This document shows, one piece after another, positions 1 through 9,647 of a DNA stretch of 64,000 nucleotides (the stretch's first letter is position 1; each line of letters starts with the position of its first letter). The notes under the pieces were generated by a model. That model saw only the letters and a program-made list of their open reading frames with translations. It was not told where the DNA came from and did no database searches. Source of the stretch: Hespellia sp. Lineage in GTDB: Bacteria; Bacillota; Clostridia; Lachnospirales; Lachnospiraceae. The position numbers and the translations under genes were made by a program. The DNA lies in contig JAQVCP010000001.1 of NCBI GenBank assembly GCA_028689735.1, positions 86,756 to 150,755 on the forward strand, in the 5' to 3' direction.

Positions 1-1137
1 CGGATCTTCTCTGTCCCCCATGGATAATGGCTGTTCTTTGATTGCAATCGGACCGTCTGCTACTGTCGGGCAAACCTCCAGCATGTGAGACTGAAGAATT
101 CCTTCTTTTCCTGGTACTAAATTATACGTATAGTCCTCGTAGAATGAAGTTCCTTTTGCGTCTTTCATTCCCTGGGTCATAATCTTCATGATACGAACCA
201 TTGCTGCGGTCTTCCAGTCACCTTCGCCGCCGAATCCGTAGCCTTTTTCCATCAATCTCTGGATTGCAAGACCCGGAAGCTGTTTGAGGCTTCCAAGATC
301 ACCAAAATGTGTCACAATTGCCTGGTAATTCTTCTCTTTGAGGAATTTCTCAAAGCCAATCTCAATCCCTGCCTGAACTGCAACGTGGTCTCTGAATTCT
401 TTTTCGTCTCTTCCTTCCAGAAGGATATCATATTTGTCGTAATATTCTTCAACAAGCGCATTGATATCACCCTCTGCTACCTGTTCAACTGCCTCTGCGA
501 TTTCATTGACCGGATAAGCGTCTACTTCCCAGCCAAATTTGATCTGAGCTTCTACCTTGTCGCCTTCTGTTACGGCAACATTTCTCATGTTATCTGCGAT
601 ACGCATTACACGCACATGGCTGCTTTCTACCACACCGATTGCTGTTCTCATCCAGGAACCTATTCGCTTCTGAACTTGAGCGTCTGCCCAGTATCCAACG
701 ACAACCTTTCTTTCCATTCCAAGGCGCGTGAAAATGTGGCCATACTCTCTGTCACCGTGTGCGGACTGATTCTCATTCATGAAGTCCATGTCGATGGTGT
801 CATATGGAATTTCCTGATTGAACTGTGTGTGTAAGTGAAGCAAAGGTTTTCTGAATTCCTGGAGTCCTAAGATCCAGGATTTTGCCGGTGAAAATGTATG
901 CATCCAACTGATAACACCTGCACAGTTCTCATCTGTGTTCGCCTCGTTAAATGTTCTTCTGATCAATTCATTTGTGATTAAGGTTGGTTTCCAGATTACT
1001 TCGTATGGAAGATTTCCGGAAGCGTTGAGTGCTTCAACGATTTTCTGGGAATGTTCTGCAACGTGTGCTAAACATTCATCTCCGTATAAGTCTTGTGATC
1101 CTGTACAAAACCAAAATTTATATGCTTTTTGTTCCAT
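1..1137 (-). CDS. araA: L-arabinose isomerase, 3' end cut by window edge
   Basis: Interconverts L-arabinose and L-ribulose in the cytoplasm, the first step of arabinose catabolism. I translated the minus strand from ATG at 1137; 379 residues are present and the frame is open at position 1, against about 490-500 for the family, so the C-terminal quarter lies outside the window. The N-terminus (MEQKAYKFWFCTGSQDLYG) and the later stretches GFGGEGDWKTAA and MLEVCPT are characteristic of AraA; the EGDWKTA segment carries a conserved metal-site glutamate in this family. It is downstream of araD and araR in the same direction, with a paired palindromic repeat between araD and araA. Identification is firm. 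Confidence 0.96.
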   Translation of the reverse strand, partial: MEQKAYKFWFCTGSQDLYGDECLAHVAEHSQKIVEALNASGNLPYEVIWKPTLITNELIRRTFNEANTDENCAGVISWMHTFSPAKSWILGLQEFRKPLLHLHTQFNQEIPYDTIDMDFMNENQSAHGDREYGHIFTRLGMERKVVVGYWADAQVQKRIGSWMRTAIGVVESSHVRVMRIADNMRNVAVTEGDKVEAQIKFGWEVDAYPVNEIAEAVEQVAEGDINALVEEYYDKYDILLEGRDEKEFRDHVAVQAGIEIGFEKFLKEKNYQAIVTHFGDLGSLKQLPGLAIQRLMEKGYGFGGEGDWKTAAMVRIMKIMTQGMKDAKGTSFYEDYTYNLVPGKEGILQSHMLEVCPTVADGPIAIKEQPLSMGDREDP

Positions 1138-1203
1138 TTTTTTCCCCTTTTCGTTTTATTGTTGTAGATGCTTTGGTTGAATGATTCTGTTTTTTGAAAG
1201 GAA

Positions 1204-1250
1204 GTTCTTCGAGACTAGACTCGAAAGGACCTCGTCAAGTTCCGAAGAAC
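1204..1250 (-). repeat. Dispersed palindromic repeat, copy A (araD-araA gap)
   Basis: Hairpin-forming unit with 8-bp outer arms GTTCTTCG (1204-1211) and CGAAGAAC (1243-1250) around a core that reads CTTGACGAGGTCCTTTCGAG on the minus strand. The core also pairs internally. Tandem with the next unit and similar to units near 60.4, 61.1 and 62.1 kb. Confidence 0.75.
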
Positions 1251-1296
1251 AGCATTCGCACTAAGCTCGATAATACCTCGCTAAGTGCTCTATGCT
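1251..1296 (-). repeat. Dispersed palindromic repeat, copy B, overlaps araD stop
   Basis: Second unit of the tandem pair. Outer arms AGCAT (1251-1255) and ATGCT (1292-1296); the minus-strand core reads CTTAGCGAGGTATTATCGAG. The last araD codon and part of its stop codon (1290-1292) form one arm, so the unit begins in the coding sequence. Confidence 0.75.
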
Positions 1297-1985
1297 TGTC
1301 CATAATACGCATCTGCGCCGTGTTTTCTGTAGTAGTGTTTATCCTGCAGTTCCTGGGGTGCCGGTTTGTTATCCGGATTGATCATCTCGCATCTTGCCGC
1401 CATTTTTGCAACTTCTTCAAGCACTACAGAATTATGTACTGCTTGGTGGGCATCCTTCCCCCAGGTAAACGGACCATGGTTCTTGCAGAGCACTGCCGGT
1501 GTAGCTTCATAGAGTTTCCCGCGCGCCTCGAACTCATCTGCAATCAATACGCCTGTGTTCTTCTCATACGCCTCATCTATCTCCGCTTTCGAGAGGTTGC
1601 GGACACATGGGACTTCCTTATAAAGGTAATCTGCATGGGTCGTTCCGTAGCATGGAATATCTCTTCCAGCCTGTGCCCAGCTTGTTGCCCAAGGAGAATG
1701 AGTATGTACAATACCACCAATTTTTTGAAAACGGTTGTACAAAACAACATGTGTTGCCGTATCAGAAGATGGATTATATTTCCCTTCTACTTTGTTTCCT
1801 TCCAGATCCACGACCACCATGTCCTCCGGTGTCAGTTTATCATAGTCGACTCCGCTTGGCTTGATTACAAACAGTCCTTTCTCGCGGTCAATTCCACTTA
1901 CATTTCCCCAGGTAAATGTAACAAGTCCATATTTTGGTAAAAGCATGTTCGCTTCATATACTTCTTTTTTCAGTTCCTCTAACAT
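1290..1985 (-). CDS. araD: L-ribulose-5-phosphate 4-epimerase
   Basis: Converts L-ribulose 5-phosphate to D-xylulose 5-phosphate, feeding arabinose carbon into the pentose phosphate pathway. The 231-residue protein has full family length and the class II aldolase/epimerase motifs: GNVSG near residue 27, a phosphate-binding PSG near 43, SSDTATH near 73, HTHSPWAT from 94 and NHGPF from 169. The metal ligands expected from E. coli AraD correspond to about Asp75, His94, His96 and His170, all present. The start is preceded by AAGGAGG with good spacing. It lies between araR and araA in one direction. No separate L-ribulokinase (araB) gene is in this window. Confidence 0.97.
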   Translation of the reverse strand: MLEELKKEVYEANMLLPKYGLVTFTWGNVSGIDREKGLFVIKPSGVDYDKLTPEDMVVVDLEGNKVEGKYNPSSDTATHVVLYNRFQKIGGIVHTHSPWATSWAQAGRDIPCYGTTHADYLYKEVPCVRNLSKAEIDEAYEKNTGVLIADEFEARGKLYEATPAVLCKNHGPFTWGKDAHQAVHNSVVLEEVAKMAARCEMINPDNKPAPQELQDKHYYRKHGADAYYGQA

Positions 1986-2030
1986 CTTAAGAACTACCTC
2001 CTTAATAAATAAGCACTTTTCTTGTCAAAA

Positions 2031-2080
2031 CGGATATTCGCAATCCGCTTCGCTTAAAAACGGGGACATCTTTTGCAAGG
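2031..2080 (-). repeat. Intergenic hairpin and GATGTCCC-type repeat after araR
   Basis: Between the araR stop and araD. A small hairpin (CGGAT 2031-2035, ATCCG 2043-2047) is followed by CGCTTCGCTTAAAAACG and GGGGACATCTTTTGC up to the araR stop codon. A closely similar string occurs at 15766-15807. It may be a second dispersed repeat family; two copies only, so this is tentative. Confidence 0.4.
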
Positions 2081-3175
2081 CTATATACTACTGACTATCT
2101 GCACAGAATTCCGCATGACTAATGACGGCTCCAGTTCCACATTTTCCAAATCAGTGTCGCCGCTTAACATTCGGACCATTTTTTCTGCTGTAATACCAGC
2201 GAGGTCGACAATGGGGTTTCTCACTGATGTCAGTGGAATCTCACACAATCTTGCCAAATCGGAATCATCAATTCCCACAATAGACAAATCCTCCGGTATC
2301 TTGATTCCTGCCTCCTTGCAGATTCCCACAAGCTTTACTGCAATCTCATCATTATAGCAGACACAGGCGGTGCAATTCGTCAGCCTATTCAGAATTGGAC
2401 CTGCATATTCTCCCATATGCTTTGCATCGAGGGTATCGATCCAGGTAATTCTATCCTCCCGGATTTTGATTCCTCGTTCCATCAAAGCTTCCATATAGCC
2501 GGCATAACGCCGATGTCCCTGACCATCATCACTCTTGAAAATGCCTGCGATCCTCGTATGTCCACACTGAAGCAAATGTTCCGTTGCCATCTGACCAGCC
2601 CGTTTGTCATCCATACAGACATGCATCATCGGTAATTGCAGATAAAATGTATTCAGAAAGATGATCGGAATTCCTTTTGCCTCTAACTCTTCGTACAGCT
2701 TGAGGTTTGGATTGGGCAGACCGCTTTTCACCGGCTCTGCAATGATTCCGTCAATCACCTTCCGCCCCAGAAAATTCTTTAAAATGATTCGTTCCTTTTC
2801 CACTGTATTGTGTGTGAACGCAATCTGAATTGTGTAATTTGCTTTGGAAAACTTCCTTTCCAGTTCCTTGAGCATCGTTGGAAATATATACTCGTCCACA
2901 TAGGTTGTCACAATCGCAACCCGCATGGTCTTCTTATCAAAATGATCTTTTCTTTTCATTCCTCTGACATAGGTTCCGCTTCCGCGGCGTCTCTCCACCA
3001 GGCCTTCATCTTCTATAACAGAAATGGCGTGTCTCACTGTCTGTCTGCTTACACTAAAAATAGAAGCAAGCTCATTTTCGGAAGGTATCTTCTGCCCTGC
3101 CAAAAGTTCTTTTCCGTCTATTTTCTTTTTCATCCATCTGACTATCTCTTCATATTTTAATTGTTGTTCTACCAT
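2081..3175 (-). CDS. araR: AraR-type arabinose operon repressor (GntR DNA-binding, LacI-like sensor)
   Basis: A 364-residue transcription regulator, the usual AraR length. Residues about 5-70 are a GntR winged helix (GQKIPSENELA, SRQTVRHAI, RRGSGTYV). Residues about 80-360 are a periplasmic-binding-protein-like sensor as in LacI (for example ADKRAGQMATEHLL-type and SIVGIDDSDLA motifs). This domain pairing is the hallmark of Firmicutes AraR, which releases its operators on binding arabinose. It sits between the sugar transporter and araD. The start has an AAGGGGG site upstream. The assignment to arabinose rests on both the architecture and the adjacent araD and araA. Confidence 0.93.
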   Translation of the reverse strand: MVEQQLKYEEIVRWMKKKIDGKELLAGQKIPSENELASIFSVSRQTVRHAISVIEDEGLVERRRGSGTYVRGMKRKDHFDKKTMRVAIVTTYVDEYIFPTMLKELERKFSKANYTIQIAFTHNTVEKERIILKNFLGRKVIDGIIAEPVKSGLPNPNLKLYEELEAKGIPIIFLNTFYLQLPMMHVCMDDKRAGQMATEHLLQCGHTRIAGIFKSDDGQGHRRYAGYMEALMERGIKIREDRITWIDTLDAKHMGEYAGPILNRLTNCTACVCYNDEIAVKLVGICKEAGIKIPEDLSIVGIDDSDLARLCEIPLTSVRNPIVDLAGITAEKMVRMLSGDTDLENVELEPSLVMRNSVQIVSSI

Positions 3176-3231
3176 GCTTCTTCCCCCTTGCAGACAGCGT
3201 GCTAAGTTACACCGTCTTGCATATTGCAGCT

Positions 3232-3268
3232 TTTCCCATCTGTCTGGAATGCTCTGACAGATGGGAAA
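3232..3268. other. 13-bp inverted repeat upstream of araR
   Basis: TTTCCCATCTGTC (3232-3244) and its exact complement GACAGATGGGAAA (3256-3268) flank an 11-nt loop, between the permease stop and the araR start. On the minus strand it lacks a T-run, so it is not a convincing terminator. AT-rich TATAAT-like sequence follows at 3270-3290 and may be the araR-araD-araA promoter. It could be a leader hairpin or an operator. Confidence 0.5.
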
Positions 3269-3338
3269 TATAATAATACCTTATTATATTAGCACACTGA
3301 TTCGGTGAAGTCACCATTCTGTGGTCAACAACCTGATA

Positions 3339-4511
3339 TTATGCCTTTTTCTTACTTGATAAGATATCAAAGGTTACAGCTCCAAGAAGTACAAGACCTT
3401 TTACTACCTTCTGTATATCTGTAGACCATCCTACCAGTGACATTCCGTTGTTCAGGATACCCATAACGAATGCACCTACAACAGCACCGATTACGGTACC
3501 AACACCACCAGCTGCTGCCGCACCACCGATGTAACAGGAACCAATTGCATCCAGCTCGAAACCATCACCTGCTTTTGGTGTGGCAGAAGCATTACGCGCT
3601 GATAATACGATACCTGCAACTGCTGCGAGAAGTCCCATGTTGGTGTATACCCAGAAGAATACTTTTCTTGTATCGATACCGGAAAGTCTTGCTGCTTTTG
3701 CATTACCACCTAATGCGTAGATCTGACGTCCCGCAACGGTCTTACTTGTAATGAACTGATAAATCCCTACAACAATAAGCATGATGATAAGTACGATTGG
3801 AATACCATTGTATCTTGCCAGTTTGTAGCAGAAGAACCAGAGAATAGCTAAAATAACCGCATTCTTTACAACAATCTGCCAAATCGGGTTTGTTGCAAAA
3901 CCATACTTTTTCTTTGTCTGAAGACCTTTTAACTGTGACATAATAATGAGCACGGTTGCAATGACTGCGACACCAATTGTGATAAGATCAATCTTTCCCC
4001 CATCACCAAACGGCACATGCTTTGTAACGAAGAAACCTGCTCCGAATTGTACATAGCTGTCAGGAAGTGGTCCTTTTGTCTGAGCCTGTAGAATTGTATA
4101 TGTAAGACCACGCCCCATCAACATCGTCGCAAGGGTTACTACGAAAGGCGGGATATTTAGCATAGCGATAAAGAAACCAGCGAATACACCGGAAAGTAAG
4201 CCAATGCCAAGTGCTGCAAGGAATGCAAGCGGAACAGCCACACCGTGGTCAACTACCAGAAGAGCTGCGGTAGCACCAGTTAACGCTACGATAGAGCCTA
4301 CACCAAGGTCAACATTACCTGTCAGTACACAGAGCAGCATACCTGTTGCAAGGATTACTACGTAACCATTCTGCATTACCAGGTTATTAATGTTCGTGGC
4401 AGTGGCATTTTTGCCTCCTGTCATAAAATAAAAGATTGCAAAAATTACTACAAGGGCAAAGAGCATGCCGTATTGTTTCAAATCAATATTAACTGTTTTT
4501 TTCTTTTCCAT
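3339..4511 (-). CDS. mmsB: Multiple-monosaccharide ABC transporter permease
   Basis: Membrane subunit of a ChvE-GguAB (MmsAB) type sugar importer; 390 residues with about ten hydrophobic segments and the branched-chain/ribose type permease family signature, including SGIDTRKVFFWVY and a Gly/Ala-rich stretch (GSCYIGGAAAAGGVGTVIGA) near residue 320. Length matches the longer GguB branch rather than RbsC (about 320). It starts 2 nt after the ATPase stop, so the two are translationally linked. Likely substrates are arabinose, xylose, galactose or glucose; the araRDA neighbours favour arabinose. Confidence 0.92.
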   Translation of the reverse strand: MEKKKTVNIDLKQYGMLFALVVIFAIFYFMTGGKNATATNINNLVMQNGYVVILATGMLLCVLTGNVDLGVGSIVALTGATAALLVVDHGVAVPLAFLAALGIGLLSGVFAGFFIAMLNIPPFVVTLATMLMGRGLTYTILQAQTKGPLPDSYVQFGAGFFVTKHVPFGDGGKIDLITIGVAVIATVLIIMSQLKGLQTKKKYGFATNPIWQIVVKNAVILAILWFFCYKLARYNGIPIVLIIMLIVVGIYQFITSKTVAGRQIYALGGNAKAARLSGIDTRKVFFWVYTNMGLLAAVAGIVLSARNASATPKAGDGFELDAIGSCYIGGAAAAGGVGTVIGAVVGAFVMGILNNGMSLVGWSTDIQKVVKGLVLLGAVTFDILSSKKKA

Positions 4512-4513
4512 AA

Positions 4514-6073
4514 TTATTCTCCCTTCCCATTATTATGCTGCATGATGCACTTCATAATACGTTCCTGCGTCAGTTCTTCTTTGGTAAGCTCTCCTGCAAT
4601 CTGCCCCTCGTTCAAGACATACGCTCTGTCACAAGTACCGATAATTTCAGGCATCTCAGAAGAAATTACAATGACTGCTTTTCCTTGTTTCGCAAGATCA
4701 TTAATCGCTGTATAGATTTCATATTTTGCACCTACGTCAATACCGCGGGTAGGTTCATCAAGTATCAACACATCCGGTTGGGTCAGCATCCATTTTGCAA
4801 GTACTACTTTCTGTTGGTTACCACCAGAGAGCGCACCGACATTCTGGTTGATGCTGTTTGCTTTTACGTTGATTAATTTCTTATATTCTTCAGCCTTCAA
4901 AATCTCTTCACTGGAATCCACAACTCCATTTTTTGAGAAAGTATCTCTGAGGGCTGCCATTGTCATGTTATGTTTGATGTCATCAATGAGAACCAGACCG
5001 TAAGTCTTTCTGTCCTCCGATGTATATGCTATCTTGTTGGAAATAGCATCCTTTACATTGTGAATCTTGACCGGTTTGCCATGCATCAGAATCTCACCAC
5101 TGATCTTCTGACCATACTCACGGCCAAAAAGACTCATTGCAAGCTCCGTACGTCCGGCTCCCATCAAGCCTGCAAGACCTACAACCTCGCCAGCTTTTAC
5201 ATGAAGATTCACACCTTTGATAATCTGTCTGTCGGCATCGTCAGGACTGTATACGTTCCAGTCCCTTACTTCCATTACATCTTCACCAATCTTATATTCA
5301 TCGCCTTCACGTAATGGATAACGGTTCGTCAATTCACGACCAACCATTCCTTTGATAATTCTGTCCTCACTGAAATCATCTACTCCCTTTTTCAATGTCT
5401 CAATGGTATGTCCATCACGGATAATCGTGATGGCATCTGCCACATAGCTGATTTCATTCAGTTTATGTGAGATAATAATACTGGTAACTCCATGCTTTTT
5501 CAGCTCCAGCATGATTTCCAAAAGCTGCGCGCTCTCTTCATCATTCAGTGCTGCTGTCGGCTCATCCAGAATCAGAAGTTCAACATCTTTTGCCATCGCT
5601 TTTGCGATCTCAATCAGCTGCTGCTTTCCAACGCCGAGCTTGTTGACCGGTGTGTTGACGTCTTCATCCTCAAGACCAACCTTTGCCAAAGCTTCTTTTG
5701 CCTTGCTTCGTGTCTCTGTCCAGTTGATAACACCCTTCATACTGGTCTGTTCATTTCCCATAAATACATTTTCTGCAATTGAGAGATACGGGCTGAGTGC
5801 CAATTCCTGATGAATGATAACGATGCCCTTCTGCTCACTGTCATTGATCTTGTGGAATTTACAAACCTCGCCCTTGTAAGAAATGTCTCCTGTGTAAGTT
5901 CCATATGGCCATACACCTGAAAGAACATTCATCAATGTTGATTTACCTGCACCATTTTCACCACAAAGTGCATGGATCTCACCGCGCTCTACCTGGAGAT
6001 TTACATCATCCAGCGCTTTCACGCCTGAGAAGTCTTTTGTGATGTGGCTCATTTCCAAAATAATATCAGACAT
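4514..6073 (-). CDS. mmsA: Multiple-monosaccharide ABC transporter ATPase (two ABC domains)
   Basis: Energises the importer with ChvE and MmsB. Two ABC cassettes in tandem, as in all monosaccharide importers: the first with GENGAGKST and [11 protein letters not shown], the second with a degenerate P-loop ([11 protein letters not shown]), [14 protein letters not shown] and [13 protein letters not shown]. An upstream in-frame ATG at 6148 exists, but I chose 6073 because AAAGGAG lies just before it and the protein then begins [15 protein letters not shown], the family's normal N-terminus; 519 residues. It follows the binding-protein gene after a gap holding a strong hairpin. Confidence 0.94.
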   Translation of the reverse strand: MSDIILEMSHITKDFSGVKALDDVNLQVERGEIHALCGENGAGKSTLMNVLSGVWPYGTYTGDISYKGEVCKFHKINDSEQKGIVIIHQELALSPYLSIAENVFMGNEQTSMKGVINWTETRSKAKEALAKVGLEDEDVNTPVNKLGVGKQQLIEIAKAMAKDVELLILDEPTAALNDEESAQLLEIMLELKKHGVTSIIISHKLNEISYVADAITIIRDGHTIETLKKGVDDFSEDRIIKGMVGRELTNRYPLREGDEYKIGEDVMEVRDWNVYSPDDADRQIIKGVNLHVKAGEVVGLAGLMGAGRTELAMSLFGREYGQKISGEILMHGKPVKIHNVKDAISNKIAYTSEDRKTYGLVLIDDIKHNMTMAALRDTFSKNGVVDSSEEILKAEEYKKLINVKANSINQNVGALSGGNQQKVVLAKWMLTQPDVLILDEPTRGIDVGAKYEIYTAINDLAKQGKAVIVISSEMPEIIGTCDRAYVLNEGQIAGELTKEELTQERIMKCIMQHNNGKGE

Positions 6074-6154
6074 TCTATCAACTCCTTTTTCTTTATTTTC
6101 TTCTATCCTTTTCCCTAAACTCTCAAAAAGACTGTCTCTCTTTTGCAAGAAAGA

Positions 6155-6178
6155 GGACGACGACTTAAGTCGCCGTCC
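6155..6178 (-). other. Intercistronic 24-nt hairpin between chvE and mmsA
   Basis: The palindrome centred on TTAA pairs fully in the minus-strand RNA, allowing one G-U pair. It sits 31 nt after the binding-protein stop. No long T-run follows. Hairpins here often stabilise or partly terminate the transcript so that binding protein exceeds membrane subunits; that role is inferred. Confidence 0.55.
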
Positions 6179-6209
6179 AATTAGAATTCTTTGATTGCTT
6201 TCAAACGGA

Positions 6210-7319
6210 TTAGCTTGCTAATTCTTCTTCTGTGTAGTATCCGCCGTCAACGATTTCTTTCTGGTAGTTGTCTTTGTCAACTGCTACTGGATCACAAAGG
6301 TAAGAAGGAACTACTAATTTACCATTGTCGTATTGTTCTGTATCGTTGATCTCTGGCTCTGTTCCTTCAAGAACTGCCTGTACCATTGTTACACATTTTT
6401 CTGCTAAGATACGAGTATCTTTGTAGATTGACATTGTCTGTGTTCCAGCAATGATGTTCTTAACTGCCATAAGCTCTGCATCCTGTCCTGTAACCATTGG
6501 CCAGTTCTCAGATGTGTATCCAGCACCTTCAAGAGCTGCTTTACATCCATATGCGAAACCGTCAAATGCTGTTGCGCAGATGTCAAGGTCTTCGTCAGCG
6601 TAGAATCCAGATAAGTAGTTCTCACAGTTCTGCTGAGCGGTCTCCTGAGACCATCTTAAGATACAGGTATCATCAAATGATGTTCTTCCGGATTTACAAA
6701 CCAGTACTCCGCTGTCAAGGTATGGCTGAAGAACTTCCATAAGTCCATTGTATAAGAACAGTGCGTTGTTATCATCAGGAGATCCCATGAAGAATTCGAT
6801 TGTCTTCGGATCATCTTTTGTCAAGTTCTTAAGGTCAGCTTTTTCTTCGATATACTGTCCGATCTTTGTACCAACACCCTTGTTATCAAATGTTGCATAG
6901 TAGCTTACTGCATCTGTGTCCATAAGTAAACGGTCATAAGCGATTACCGGGATATCAGCTGTCTTAGCCTGTGCCAGTGCATTTACAAGCGCGGATGAGT
7001 CAACTGCTGCCACTACCAGACAGCTAACTTCAGAAGCGATTAAGTTCTCAATCTGAGATACCTGCTGCTGAACGTCATCTTCTGCGTACTGAAGGTCTAC
7101 AGAATATCCAAGTTCCTCTAACTGTTTCTTCATGTTCGCACCATCGTTGATCCATCTCTCAGATGACTGTGTAGGCATCGCTACACCAATGGTCTTGCCA
7201 TTGCTTGCTGCATCACTGCTTGTGGATCCACCTGTGCTGCTGTCGGTTTTGCTTCCGCATGCTGCTAAGGAAAATACCATTGCAGATGCAAGAAGTACTG
7301 CTAAAATTTTCTTTTTCAT
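6210..7319 (-). CDS. chvE: ChvE-like monosaccharide-binding lipoprotein
   Basis: Extracytoplasmic substrate-binding protein of the MmsAB importer. The chosen start at 7319 gives [22 protein letters not shown], a lipoprotein signal peptide with lipobox LAAC, and has AAGGAGGAAG upstream; an earlier ATG at 7358 would extend the signal sequence without a ribosome site. A Ser/Gly-rich linker is followed by a type I periplasmic-binding fold ([49 protein letters not shown]). 369 residues. First gene of the operon, behind a promoter with two TTGTACAA palindromes. Confidence 0.93.
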   Translation of the reverse strand: MKKKILAVLLASAMVFSLAACGSKTDSSTGGSTSSDAASNGKTIGVAMPTQSSERWINDGANMKKQLEELGYSVDLQYAEDDVQQQVSQIENLIASEVSCLVVAAVDSSALVNALAQAKTADIPVIAYDRLLMDTDAVSYYATFDNKGVGTKIGQYIEEKADLKNLTKDDPKTIEFFMGSPDDNNALFLYNGLMEVLQPYLDSGVLVCKSGRTSFDDTCILRWSQETAQQNCENYLSGFYADEDLDICATAFDGFAYGCKAALEGAGYTSENWPMVTGQDAELMAVKNIIAGTQTMSIYKDTRILAEKCVTMVQAVLEGTEPEINDTEQYDNGKLVVPSYLCDPVAVDKDNYQKEIVDGGYYTEEELAS

Positions 7320-7372
7320 ACTTTCTTCCTCCTTGAAGATTTGGAATCGGCTTGTCAAACTATATTATGTGT

Positions 7373-7386
7373 GTTTTGTACAAAAC
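7373..7386. promoter_or_regulatory. Candidate operator 2 of the chvE promoter
   Basis: Perfect 14-bp palindrome GTTTTGTACAAAAC in the chvE leader. Its centre is 41 bp from that of the palindrome at 7415-7426. TTGTAC half sites recall the AraR half site of Bacillus; binding by the nearby AraR is inferred. Confidence 0.6.
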
Positions 7387-7414
7387 CGTTCCTTTTTATT
7401 TTTCTAACTAGTCA

Positions 7415-7444
7415 TATTGTACAATACATCTGTCTTTAAAACAA
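7415..7444 (-). promoter_or_regulatory. chvE promoter with embedded operator 1
   Basis: On the minus strand TTGTTT (7444-7439), a 17-bp spacer and TACAAT (7421-7416). The -10 lies inside the perfect 12-bp palindrome TATTGTACAATA (7415-7426), so a bound repressor would occlude polymerase. Confidence 0.65.
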
Positions 7445-7502
7445 GTTGGAGTATTTTACAAATATGTGTACAACTTATTGTTAATTTTCATCCTGTATGC
7501 TA

Positions 7503-7540
7503 AAAAGCTAAAAGTTGTATACATACAACTTTTAGCTTTT
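7503..7540 (-). terminator. Rho-independent terminator of the YjfF-type operon
   Basis: Perfect 17-bp arms (7503-7519 and 7524-7540) around a 4-nt loop, followed on the minus strand by a T-run. It lies 26 nt after the 7567 stop codon and separates the two sugar transporter operons. Confidence 0.85.
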
Positions 7541-7566
7541 CCACTTGTCAATGGCATAAATGCTCC

Positions 7567-8580
7567 TTATTTTTTCTTTTTCAGGCTGGCAAAAATACTC
7601 TGTAATACGATGAAGAAACACAGCAGTGCTGACAGGGTGATCCGTACCCACCAACTGGAAAGTGTTCCCTGAGTCGTGATCAGACTGGAAATGGAACCTT
7701 TGATCAGTACACCGAATAATGTACCTACCGGAGTTCCAACACCACCACTGAGCAGTGTACCACCGATGACAGCAGAGGAAATGGCATCCATTTCTATCCC
7801 CTTTGCCTGCTCAACAAAACCGGAGCAGCTGTTCAGGCAGAAAAGGAAACCTCCCATACCTGCAAGTACGCCATCCAGAAGATATGCTTTCAGCTTTGTC
7901 CGCTTGACATTCAGTCCCATCATCAGCGCGCTCTGTTCATTTCCGCCGATTGCATATACACTGCGGCCGAATTTTGTATATTTCATGATCAGGGCAATCA
8001 CGATAAAGATGAGCACTGCGATGATTACCGTTGGATAGATGTAAGCCGGGATGAATTTTCCGCGCTTGCTGTAGGTTCCAATCGGCAGGTAAATCTTATA
8101 GTTTGCCCATGCCAGGAACATTTCATTCTTGATGGCAATCATATCGGTACTGATAATAGAAGTCATACCACGTCCGAAGAACATACCTGCAAGCGTTACG
8201 ATAAATGGCTGGATTTCCATATACGATACCAGAAAGCCCTGGATCAGACCGTATGCCAGTCCGATTGCCAGTGCGAAGGCAACTGCAGTAAAGGCGCTGG
8301 CCCCGTGATTTTCCATCTGATTTGCCACTACCATACAAACCAGTGCGGTAACCGAGCCAACAGAAATGTCAATTCCTGCTGTAATCATAACAATGGTCTG
8401 CCCCATAGCAATCACCAGAAGACCTGCGTTGGAAATGAACAGGTTCAGGAACATCTGTGGCTTTGCAAATCCTTTGTCTGCAAAAATAATCATTCCTGCC
8501 GCATACATGATGATGAATAGGAGGATTGTAATCATTAACAGAAAACTATTTCCGTTTAATTTCTTCTTTGGCTTGTTCAT
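7567..8580 (-). CDS. yjfF: Sugar ABC transporter permease, YjfF type
   Basis: One of two membrane subunits of a YtfQRT-YjfF type importer, whose E. coli homologue takes up galactofuranose. 337 residues, multiple hydrophobic segments, with the family motifs ITAGIDISVGSV near residue 67, MEIQPFIVTLAGMFFGRG, AIGGNEQSALMMG and a Gly-rich VIGGTLLSGGVGTPVGT. Last gene of the operon; its start overlaps the stop of the other permease by 4 nt. The substrate cannot be read from sequence; it could be a furanose, arabinose or another monosaccharide. Confidence 0.85.
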   Translation of the reverse strand: MNKPKKKLNGNSFLLMITILLFIIMYAAGMIIFADKGFAKPQMFLNLFISNAGLLVIAMGQTIVMITAGIDISVGSVTALVCMVVANQMENHGASAFTAVAFALAIGLAYGLIQGFLVSYMEIQPFIVTLAGMFFGRGMTSIISTDMIAIKNEMFLAWANYKIYLPIGTYSKRGKFIPAYIYPTVIIAVLIFIVIALIMKYTKFGRSVYAIGGNEQSALMMGLNVKRTKLKAYLLDGVLAGMGGFLFCLNSCSGFVEQAKGIEMDAISSAVIGGTLLSGGVGTPVGTLFGVLIKGSISSLITTQGTLSSWWVRITLSALLCFFIVLQSIFASLKKKK

Positions 8581-9647
8581 GATTGATTACCTCCTTCCGC
8601 AACTGCTTTTGATGCCGCTCTTTTTGCTTTCTGATTGGCCATGAATTTCTTGAATACCGGACTCTGAAGTGTAACGATGATGATAACTACGATTGCTTTG
8701 TATACCGGAAGCTGATCGGCAGATACATTCATCGCATACAGTGTTGTCGTCAATGCCTGAATGGTGTATGCTCCGATTACGGAACCCATCAGACTGAATT
8801 TACCACCGCCGAGGACATTTCCACCAAGCGCAACTGCAAGGATGGCATCCATTTCAAGATTCAGACCGATATTGTTGGCATCTGCAGAATAGATACGGCT
8901 GGAAGCTACCAGTCCGGCTACACCTGCAAGAACACCGCAGATCACGTATGTAAGGAACTTAATCATCGTAGAGTTCAGACCCACCAGACGGGAAGCCGTT
9001 CCATTGATTCCAACACTCTCGATATAAAGTCCAAGTGCTGTCTTCTTCAGGACAATATAAACAATGATCACGAAAAGGATTGCGATAAAGATTGGTGTCG
9101 GAATCGGGCATTTTCCAAAATACCCGCCAAATACTTTATATGCATCTACTCGGACATAGGTAATCTGACCCTTGGTAATCAGCTGTGCAATACCGCGGCC
9201 TGCTGTGTACAAAATCAATGTGGCTACCATCGGCTGAATGTTCAGCTTTGCAACCAGAAATCCGTTGAATGCTCCACAGATTCCGGCTACGACAATCGCT
9301 GCCAGCATTGCGAGAATTAACGGATTCTCGAAGGTATTTGTGGTAACCTGACCTCCGGATAAAATCTGACAGCAGACAGCACCCGCCACCGCCATCGTGG
9401 CACCGACACTGATGTCCTGTCCACCGGATGCCGCCGTTACCAGCGTCATACCTACTGCCAGGATAACCAGCTCAGAAGCACGATTGATAACATCCACTAC
9501 ATATCCATATAACACACCGTTATTCAAAGTAACCTTGAAGAATCCCGGTGTGGTGATTACATTGATCAAAAGCACTGCCAGTAAGCAGACAATCGGCATA
9601 AACAGTCTCATTCCGGTGATTTTTCTGATATCAAATTTATTCTTCAT
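8577..9647 (-). CDS. ytfT: Sugar ABC transporter permease, YtfT type
   Basis: Second membrane subunit of the same importer; 356 residues. Motifs: TAASGGQDISVGATMA near residue 75, KLNIQPMVATLILYTAGRG, SVGINGTASRLVGLN and VALGGNVLGGGKFSLMGS. The alternate start at 9680 would lie far inside the ATPase gene; ATG 9647 overlaps the ATPase stop by 11 nt and gives MKNKFDIRKITGMRL, a normal start for the family. Having two different permeases is typical of YtfT-YjfF systems and contrasts with the single MmsB of the neighbouring transporter. Confidence 0.86.
   Translation of the reverse strand: MKNKFDIRKITGMRLFMPIVCLLAVLLINVITTPGFFKVTLNNGVLYGYVVDVINRASELVILAVGMTLVTAASGGQDISVGATMAVAGAVCCQILSGGQVTTNTFENPLILAMLAAIVVAGICGAFNGFLVAKLNIQPMVATLILYTAGRGIAQLITKGQITYVRVDAYKVFGGYFGKCPIPTPIFIAILFVIIVYIVLKKTALGLYIESVGINGTASRLVGLNSTMIKFLTYVICGVLAGVAGLVASSRIYSADANNIGLNLEMDAILAVALGGNVLGGGKFSLMGSVIGAYTIQALTTTLYAMNVSADQLPVYKAIVVIIIVTLQSPVFKKFMANQKAKRAASKAVAEGGNQS

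Noticed and set aside
1194..1940. Long plus-strand ORF opposite araD
   Set aside because: Lies antisense to a clear araD with no ribosome site or family signal; a shadow of the codon bias on the other strand.
6074..6148. Upstream in-frame ATG for the mmsA ATPase
   Set aside because: The 25-residue extension is not family-like and has no ribosome site, while ATG 6073 has AAAGGAG at ideal spacing.
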